Shown here: positions 55,554 through 64,000 of the stretch, one piece after another | Numbering within the stretch: position 1 is the first letter of the stretch | How the letters are laid out: each line of letters begins with the position of its first letter | Origin: Poecilobothrus nobilitatus | Lineage: Eukaryota; Arthropoda; Insecta; Diptera; Dolichopodidae | Direction of reading: 5' to 3' | Length of the DNA: 64,000 nucleotides | Assembly: GCA_947095535.1 (NCBI GenBank) | Contig: OX352772.1 | Span: 51,169,445-51,233,444 of the forward strand | Notes under the pieces: generated by a model | What the model was told of the DNA's origin: nothing | The model's input: the letters and a program-made list of their open reading frames with translations, nothing else | Databases searched by the model: none | Translations under genes and position numbers: made by a program

Positions 55554-57941
55554 ATGTTAAATAATAATATATTGGCCGGTTTAATTGTAATTGTTCCAAT
55601 ATCAATTTACTATGCATATTCATTATTTTCAACATCGTTTTCGAAAAGAAATAAAAAAGCACTTCATATTAATGAAGTTTATTGGACAAATCATTTAAGT
55701 ACTAATTGTGAAAGTAATGAATGTAAACTAAATTATTGCACATTATATAGAAATTCACAATTAAGAAAATTAATTGATAGTGCAAAATATTCAATTGATA
55801 TTGCAATGCATATATTTACATCTTTAGAATTATCTGATGCTGTTTTAAAAGCATTTAATAGAAATGTACGTGTTCGTATTATATGTTGTAATTTACAACA
55901 AGGTTCATCTGGTTCACAAGTTTGGGAATTATTTGATAAAGGTTAGTTTATTTTTAATTAAAAAGTTACATATGGACACATAATATGTGTATATGTATAT
56001 GTTAATTTATTATCATATAAAAGTGTGATTTTTTTAAAAAAAAAAAATTTAAATCCTATAAAATATGCGAATAAAAGAAGTATGTAGTGAAAAAAATATG
56101 CATATTTTCAGAAAGAAAAAAAGTGCACTGTGCTAAAATTAATAAAAAAAAATATAAAACGTGCAATTTTGATGATTGAAAATGTAAAGATGTAAATGAA
56201 ATTCCAATTTAATTAATGAAAGCTTTCAATCCTTTAAAAGAAAAATTAAATCAGTGTTTTAAATAAAATTAACTATATGCCTTTCTAATAATATTATAAA
56301 AGTTTTTAACAAATTTACTAATAAAATAAAACAACTTAAAAAAAGAAAAGAAAAACAAGCTTTGAAATTTGTATTTTCTTCTAAAACAAAATAAAAAATT
56401 TTTTTTTTCATGAAATAATAATATTGCATACATTGCGGCGGCATACAAATTAAAAGAAGTGTTGGTCTCTTTTTTAAAATGTTAATGCAGTGTATATAAA
56501 AGAAAATGCTTAAAGAGCCATCTACAATTCATTTGAGAAAAAGAAGAAAAAAAAAAAAATTAAATATTGTTAATGTGAATTTTCAGTTTTTATTTTGAAA
56601 TATTTTTATAAAATTAAAAATATTTATTTTAAATAAATAATTAGTGATTTTAAAAATAAAAAATAAAAATATATATAACCATTATAATATGACGTTTATT
56701 TTAGTAGTATTTATTTTTTTTTTCCATTATCATATAAGTCATAATTTATAAACATAGAAATTTGATCGTTTAGATTTTTAAACCTTTATTTTTAGGATAT
56801 ACATACATACATATTTATTAATAAAATATTTAAATTTATTTTATTTTTAAGATAGTCCTCAAAACTCGAAAATAGTACTTAGAAGACCTTTATCTTTTTA
56901 AACACAATCTACTTTTGAACAATTATAAAATTTATTCTTTCGTAGCATCACTAATAACTCTAGTACTTAAATTGTCTTCAAATTTATTAAGAAATAAGGT
57001 CTTAAAAAATAAAAATGTATATTTTGATTTTGTAGGGTCCTGTCTTTAATAATTTTTTTTGTATTTCTTTTTAAAATTTATTTAGCTCTTAAAAACCCAT
57101 TGGACATTTTATTAATTTTTTTTTTGAGAAAAAGAAATTTAATCACCAATGCACTGCAAATTTGAATGCACGTCAAAAATAAATGGTGTAAACAAAAATT
57201 AATAAACAAATACATATATAAAGAATATACATACATATAAAGTTTGTATAGTCGTTTTGATTAATTTAATTCTATTGAATTCTTACGGAATTTTTTTTTT
57301 AATTGTTTTTAATTCGCGAATTCTAATTAGAAATCATTTAAATAAAAATATTTCCATTAGAATTAAAAATAGATTTTTTTTTTTCCATTATAAAATTATT
57401 ATTATTATATTAATAAAACCTGAATAAAACTATCGTTTTCTATTTTTTGTTTGTTCGTTTGTTTTATATATACGTATACATATATATTTGGTTTTCTTGC
57501 AAAAATTTTTCACAAAAATTCAGGAATTGAAGTAAGATTTCAAAAAGTAACTGGGGAACAATTAATGCATCATAAATTTTGTATAATTGATGGAATAAAT
57601 CGTGTCTCATCTATAAAGAAAAAATTTAATTTGGATAAAAAATCGGAAGAATCAAATTCAATATTAATAACGGGATCTTGTAATTGGACGCGACAGGTAA
57701 ACAAAATTTGCATACATCATACGCATAATAATATTTTTTTTTTAATATGTACTTAACTTAGATTAGAAAATTAAATTTGTAGGTAATAAAGTTAAAAATT
57801 CCTTTTACTTATTTGAATAATTTAAAATAGGGTCTATATACAAATTGGGAAAATATAATTGTATCTACAAATGAATATCTAATCAATTGTTTTGAAAAAG
57901 AATTTGAATTAATGTGGAGTGCTTTTAAAGCACAAACTTAA
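55554..57941 (+). CDS. zuc: Zucchini / mitochondrial cardiolipin hydrolase (PLD6)
   Basis: Zucchini is a phospholipase-D-fold endonuclease on the outer mitochondrial membrane that cuts piRNA precursors and sets the 5' ends of phased piRNAs. Three exons (55,554-55,941; 57,524-57,696; 57,831-57,941) join in phase to 223 residues. Residues 5-26 form the N-terminal membrane anchor (ILAGLIVIVPISIYYAYS). A cysteine cluster C52, C57, C62 matches the family's zinc-binding insert. The half-site HKD motif is HHKFCIID (H145, K147, D152), followed by ITGSCNWT (178-185) and NWENIIVS. As a single-HKD protein it should act as a dimer. The ATG at 55,554 opens straight into the anchor. Intron 1 is 1,582 bp and intron 2 is 134 bp. 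The stop overlaps AATAAA (57,940-57,945). The gene looks intact. Confidence 0.95.
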
Positions 57942-59213
57942 TAAAATAAAAAACAAACCTAATATTACTACTTATAATAAGGATTTCTTCTAAAAAGTAG
58001 TAAGAGACAATATAATTGGGTAAGTTCTAATTTTTTTTAATTTGTTTTATAATATGTAATAATAATAATATAAATATGTATTATGTACCTACATATTATG
58101 TATTTATGTGTAACTATGTATGTATATGTACCTACATAATGTAAATATAACCTTTAAAATTGTCGCTGCTCTTGTTTTTTAATATTAGTCATGATTTTGT
58201 AATTTTATCACATTAAAATAGACTATTACCGATTTATTAAATACATACATAGTACCATATAAGTAATTAAGCTGAAACTTACAGACTTTGTCAGAATGAG
58301 GCGTATTCAGACAATGGGTTGTTGTAGAGCTTTAGGAAGAGCAAAAAAAACTTTGTAACTTTGTAAATATAGAGCGATCAGCAAAATTGTAAAAATAACT
58401 ATAGAAATTTTTTTTAACTTACATTAAATAGAAATTCCTACTAAAATTCTTAATGCGCCATGCTATACACAAGTATTTATGAGAAACGTTTTAAGTACTC
58501 TTTGTTTTATATCATCTTTTCTATAAACTAATTTTGTGGTTTAGTGAAAGAGGGTATGAAATGAAGTATTCATAACTTAGTGTGGCTTGGCGCAATATAA
58601 AAATTTTAAATTACTCATCTTTTTGATGCTCTCGTTTTAAGTACATATATACTTATATTAATTTGATAAGTACTAGTAATTCAATAACATAATACCTATA
58701 CTTAGTACTTAGCTTTAGATAGTTTCTTACTTTCTATATAATTGTTAGTTATGATAATTACGGTATATATATAAAATAAATATTGTATTCCTAGTCGTTT
58801 TTTAGTTATGTAAAAATCTAATACATTTTTAAAGAATTAAATAGATTTATTGCTCTATTTCTCCATGTAATTAAATTATTAACATTTCAAATCGTAAGTA
58901 TTTAAATATTTTACATTTATTATTCAATAACTAAGTACTTAACTATAATATGATGTAGAAACTTTGCTTAAAGAATTTAAAAACAACTCATTAGATGTAT
59001 TATTTTCTAAATGCTACTTAAAATTTCAATGTAAGTTACTTTTTATTAACATAATACTTTAGGGCTTCCTTTATATGGCAAATATGGTTCGCAGGTTGTT
59101 ACCTTTTTATAAATTTTTCTTAACACATTAAAATTTCATTGGGTACCTTATTACAATAAACCAATAAACAATGCAATAAAACAAACCTTTTTCAGTATAT
59201 TTTTCTTTAAGTT
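57942..59213. other. AT-rich spacer after zucchini
   Basis: AT-rich sequence with 'gtacctacat' and 'tacatacata' simple motifs. No coding exon or RNA gene found. Confidence 0.4.
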
Positions 59214-60042
59214 GATGTTTTTACCAAATTTCCAAAAAAAAATTTGAAAAAATGTGCTTATTAGTTTCACTGTGTCCGTCCGTCCATCCGTCTTTACAAA
59301 ACTTCTACACAGTTAAAGATAGAGAAAAAAAAATTTAACCATGGGTAGGTCTCATAAAAAAATTAATTTTGTGGAACAACTTTTTGATGTAGCCCATCCA
59401 TTACGGAGCTACAGTCCCTCAAACTTAAAAAAAAGTCCTATTTTTAAATGCGTATATATGTTCTGCAACATTTCTTCAATCTGAAAACGTCATTCAACAG
59501 GTATTTTTTTTACTTTGTAAACTAAAATCAAAATTATACAATTTTTTTTAATTTAGTATTTCAATTTACCGTTATGTGAAAACCAAATTTTACATGATTT
59601 TTCTACTCTCATAATTCCGGAACGCTTTTATATAAGGACTTGAAATTTTGAGGGCAGAAAGAATTTTTAGAATTAGTATAAGTTTGCTCAAAAAATTTTT
59701 TTGGACCACCCCCTGTTTATGTGCAAAGAGTTATTAGAGTTCAAAAATTGAAAATTTGTCATTTTAAACATCTGTAACTTAGGAACCTGTACACATTTTA
59801 CTTCGGCAAGATATAAAAATTAAAGTTCGAGTAATATATTTTCACGTGTGTTAACGGTTTTTCTTAGTTGTATAGGGTTCCGGACTTACAGTCGCTCAAA
59901 ATTCCAGAAAAATCTTATTTTCATATTTTTTCTTATTACAAAAAATTTCTTAAATTTTCAAATTTTTGTGCAAGTCATAATTTAAACAGTTTGTATTGTC
60001 TTTGGGAAATGTGCGCGTTGGTTTACATTCTACCTTGTTTAA
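59214..60042 (-). repeat. Family A dispersed repeat, inverted, single-unit copy
   Basis: Reverse-complemented, it runs from AAACAAGGTAGAATG (60,042) to GAAACTAATAAGCAC and 'tttccaaa' (59,214). It aligns with 1,174-2,957 at both ends but has one internal unit instead of three. The GGAC run is short (about 59,272-59,292). Confidence 0.75.
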
Positions 60043-61620
60043 TGTTTGTTTGCAAAAACGCTTGCAGGCAAAACTAATCAATAAAGGCTTGATACATCAT
60101 TTTATCTGTTAAATTTTCATTGCTTCTTATCAACCAAGCTTACACGAGTACTTATAAAGAACATTTTACTCTTCGTTTCATAGCCACTTTCCTTAAACCA
60201 CCAAGTTAGTTTACAAGACACGGTATGAAATGTTCTTAATAAATATTCGTGGGGCTTGACTATATAAAAATGTCTAGTTATTCTTTGTTTTTTGTATAAC
60301 AAAACTTAAAGTTATTTAGAAATTTGGAAGTTTTAACGATCAAACGATTTTATGTACCCTTATTTTATAATTTTTAACGGTCCGTATCTCTAGATAGTAA
60401 GTATTGAATAAACAAAATATTAAAATGCTTTTGATTCATTAAAATTTTTTAATAAAAAAAGAAAAATCTGATATTATCTAATGTTTTTTATATGTTGAAA
60501 TAACAGACATTTTGTCGACTTACAATAAAAAAAAAACAAAAAAATTAAAAGATTTAATTGTGTGTGGAGGTGGTTTTAACTGTTATTCTATTTTTGTTTT
60601 GTATAAAATTTTAATTCAAATTCCATTCCTTTTGTTTTAAAGCAATAAGATGTAAATTTTCAGAAACTTAGTAGGAGTTCGGGAAATTAAGAAAAAACAT
60701 AGTTTAAGGAAAACAAGCAATATCATTTCTTTTTTTTATAATAACTATAACCTAAGAAATTTTTTGTTTTTTATTAAAATGCAATAAAATTGAAAATAAT
60801 GCGTCACAGATTTTTTTAAAATCTATTTTTTTTTTTCAACATTTCCTTGGTATTTTATTATATTATTTCAATGAAGTTTAAATGAAAATGAGAATTTAAG
60901 TTAAAATTTTAAAATTAGTCTTTGGATTTTTATATTCTTTTAGGTACATTTTAAATTTCAATTATTGTATGTACTAATGTATGTATATATGTACTTATAA
61001 GGATACATGTAGGTACTTACTGGCATTTTTAAATAGGTTTGTTTGTTATTTTATTTATTTTTTATATTTAGGTTTGTTAATTTATATTTATATTCTATAT
61101 ATACTTAAGTACTTAATAATAAGAATATATTAAACACCGTCCGTCTTCTCAACAATAGAGCTATTTGATATTAGAAGTATTGATTGCGTTTTTGATTTGG
61201 ATTTGGTCTTGGATAACAAATTGGATGAGTAAAGTTACTATAATTACATAGTTAACAGTGCTAGCACATCCTTAAGTATCATTATGTGTTTTTGTCTAAG
61301 TGGTTCTCAGATCCTTACATAACAAAAAATCTTTTGATTATTTACACTAAACCAATACTTGAATATATAAGATTTGGCATCTTGATATAAATATTTCAGT
61401 TCAATTCAATTTAATCAGTCCAAAAGCAATTTTAAATTTTGCTTTACATAACTCAGTCATGGCTGTACATGATAACTTGTCTTCCTCTTTATGAAACTAT
61501 ACTTACTCTAATTAATTTCTATATTACTTACAAGTTATGTACATTGCGTACATTTTGTTTATTCAAAAAGTTATTTCCGACAATATTATTTCTCCTTACA
61601 TATTTGAACAAATAGGATTT
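60043..61620. other. AT-rich spacer
   Basis: AT-rich. Short open stretches (for example 60,117-60,302 minus) show no domain. Nothing recognised. Confidence 0.4.
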
Positions 61621-61745
61621 GGGGCCTCGGTAGCCTATTGGTTAAGCACGTGACTTATTAACTGTGGGAGTGCGGGTTCAAATCCAGTACAGGTAGCAGC
61701 AAGTTTTATTAATTGAAAACAAATCTCTCTTGCTACCAAATGTAG
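61621..61745 (+). repeat. Diverged tRNA-derived SINE
   Basis: 'ggggcctcggtagcctattg' followed by 'gttaagcacgtgac' keeps the tRNA-like head and A box, and 'gcgggttcaaatccagt' is a good B box. The tail differs from the other copies: it has a hairpin-forming 'ggtagcagcaag' and 'cttgctacc' pair instead of the 'gtcgtaag' block. It is probably a second subfamily. Confidence 0.65.
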
Positions 61746-64000
61746 CGTAAATATGAAATATATAATATAAATATAATAAATAATATCAGTGTATAATTTA
61801 ATAATAGTATTCGACTTATAATGGCCTTAGTAGCCGATGGTTTTGTAATATTGCAATATCATTTGTGATTTGTACTATTAATATAAATAAATACGATTTG
61901 CGGAAAATCAGAACAATTTCAAATTACTTATGTAAAATGTATAAAAATCTGATTAAAGTTAAAATTTGAAATTTAAACTTCTTTTGGAAGTAACAATCTT
62001 TTAAGATTTGGTTGGTTGATATACTTATGGTTTCTTTATATAATTATATTTTAAAGATAACAAATACTAAATACGAGATACCATTTTAATAACATTTTCT
62101 CGTAATAACCATTTAGTTATTAACTATGTTCTATAACCTGTTCATGGAGCTTCGAAAAAATCTTCTTATATTGTGTCCTTATTATAAATTTAACGCATAC
62201 TTATAATGACAAAATGGTTAAATTTTTTTTGAAGTAAAATCTCTTAATCAATCGAAGTAAGACTACTGAAATTAAAACTACTTATGTAAATTCTTTTATT
62301 TCATATAAAATATACTTAATCATCACTGTTTCAAAGAACAACTGTCCAAAATAAAATATCAATCGATACAATACTTATGGTCAAGATATGATTTCATAAC
62401 ATTAACAAGACCAGATAGATTATAGAGACTGAGATAACAAAAGAAACAAAAAATTATTATGTCAAGTTTTAAACAGTTAAAGTTTTAATGAGGGGCTTTA
62501 AGAGAATATTGAGTAATAATGCAAAAAAAGAAAAAAAAGTATACCACATCTTAAGAACAATCGATACAAATATGATCAAGAAAAGCAAAAATGTGCCTAT
62601 CAGATATTAAAAATTTAAACAAAAATTATTAAAAATGAATTTTTATATGAAAAATATAAAAAAAAAAAGGAAATTACCGAATCATTGTAATGAATGACAG
62701 TTACATATATTTTATCATTCATTATATATATAAAAACAAAAAAAAAATAAGGACCTTTTAACATTTTGCATCATTTTTTGCAAATTTTACTTTTAATAAA
62801 ATCCAATACGTATATATGTGAGTTGTTCCGATCCGAGTTCATAATAAAATTGTGCAAAATCAAATTTTATTTTCGTACTTTGATTGAAATTGGACATAAA
62901 TATATTTTTTTTTTATTTTAATTCTTTTTGTTGATGGTTTTAAACTTCAGGTAATGATCCTGTTTTTATTTTTTTTTTCCTTTAATTTAATGTAAATTGA
63001 AAGGTAGGGAGAGGTACATAGATAGGTAATTTACTAACATAGTTAATAAGTTAAAAATAAGATGAACATTTTTTTTTTATTATTATATTTTCTTTTTTTG
63101 TTTAATTGTTGATTCATCAGGATTTTCATAGTCTTTTTTTTTTTTCCTAGTAACAAGAACGATTATTTTCAATTGAAATTTCTTTGCATTTATAAAGAAT
63201 TCAAAAGAAAACAAGGAAATAAAAGGTACTTACTTATTTATTTTTAAATCAATCTGTATCACCTTTCGTTTTTTTTTTCTTAGGTATTAATATTGCACTT
63301 TTTTTTTTTTACCTACTTAAATCTTTTAAGTTTTATTTTCTAGAATTTTCCAATCCTAGGTAGATACTTTACTTAGTCATTACATATTTTCATACCATCG
63401 TATTTTATTTTGTTTTCTTTTTTTTGTCAAATTTTTTTTTTTTTTTTTTATTACAAAAATATATTGCATACCTATAGTGGAAAAATGTCGTATTTCAAAA
63501 TTTTAAGTTTCGATAAAATTACAATAAAGTTTTAATCAATTTTGTATGACGAAGGAAGATTACATTATTTTGGATAGTAACACTTTTACATCTAACTAAG
63601 TATCTATGTATTTTGTGAATGATATTGTTACAAAGTAAATTTTGACAGTATATTCATCCGGAATATTAGGCTGGTTTTATTTTTAAAATACTTAACTAGT
63701 TGAATCAGTTCCAGAATTAAAATTATAAGTAGCATAAGCTTCTTAATAATCATTAAACTGCTATATTTTAAATTAAAACTCTTGAATTTTAGAATTAACT
63801 ATAGGTACCTACTTCATTTTAAAATATCAAAACGTCACAAATCAAAAAAAAAAAATTTCAAAAAGTTTCTACAGAAGGAGTAAACAGCCAGAATCGTAAA
63901 AGATGCAATATACTTATTTCTTAAAATCTGGTATAGTTATTTCAGACGAAAAGGTATATATGATACATATATATATACGAATATGATACATCCAAGTCAG
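61746..64000. other. AT-rich spacer to the window end
   Basis: AT-rich DNA with long T runs (for example 63,430-63,450). No exon, RNA gene or repeat boundary could be supported on either strand. Confidence 0.4.

Overview
This is a strongly AT-rich nuclear window from an animal, almost certainly an insect. Genes are split by short GT-AG introns, many of them 60-120 bp. The window carries mariner, hAT and non-LTR (Jockey-type) relics, tRNA-derived SINEs and Helentron-like repeats ending in a hairpin. It also has a COA3 plus mitochondrial TFB1 gene pair in the arrangement known from Drosophila. I cannot fix the order from sequence alone.

Positions 1 to about 34,000 are almost gene-free. They hold dispersed repeats: family A near 1.2-3.0, 4.4-5.6 and 6.0-6.5 kb; hairpin-ending family B near 3.3, 6.6 and 11.1-12.0 kb; SINEs at 7.6, 7.9, 9.2 and 25.9 kb; a mariner element at 14.1-15.1 kb; MITE-like elements at 16.3 and 19.2 kb; retrotransposon fragments at 18.5 and 32-33.5 kb; and several minisatellites. 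Between 10.1 and 13.4 kb (minus) lies a broken multi-exon gene of a SAM-domain multigene family, invaded by a family B element and a mariner end. A single convincing 5' coding exon of an unidentified gene sits at 29,973-30,060 (minus).

Positions 34,457 to 57,941 hold the real genes: a ten-exon TMC-family membrane protein (minus); a PHF7/G2E3-type PHD-finger gene (plus) preceded by a broken tandem copy of itself and by a zeste-like Myb/SANT relic; MED10 (plus); the pair COA3-mtTFB1 (minus); and the mitochondrial phospholipase-D-fold endonuclease zucchini/PLD6 (plus), head-to-head with COA3. Three of these (COA3, mtTFB1, zucchini) act in or on mitochondria. Between PHF7 and MED10 is a clearly delimited hAT element (47,965-50,613) with an identical 8-bp target duplication, a decayed BED-finger gene and a nested inverted-repeat element.

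Positions 58,000 to 64,000 are again gene-poor, with one inverted family A copy (59.2-60.0 kb) and a diverged SINE (61.6 kb).

All exon boundaries were deduced by reading splice signals and frame. No database search or base-count computation was run. Family names rest on recognised motifs.
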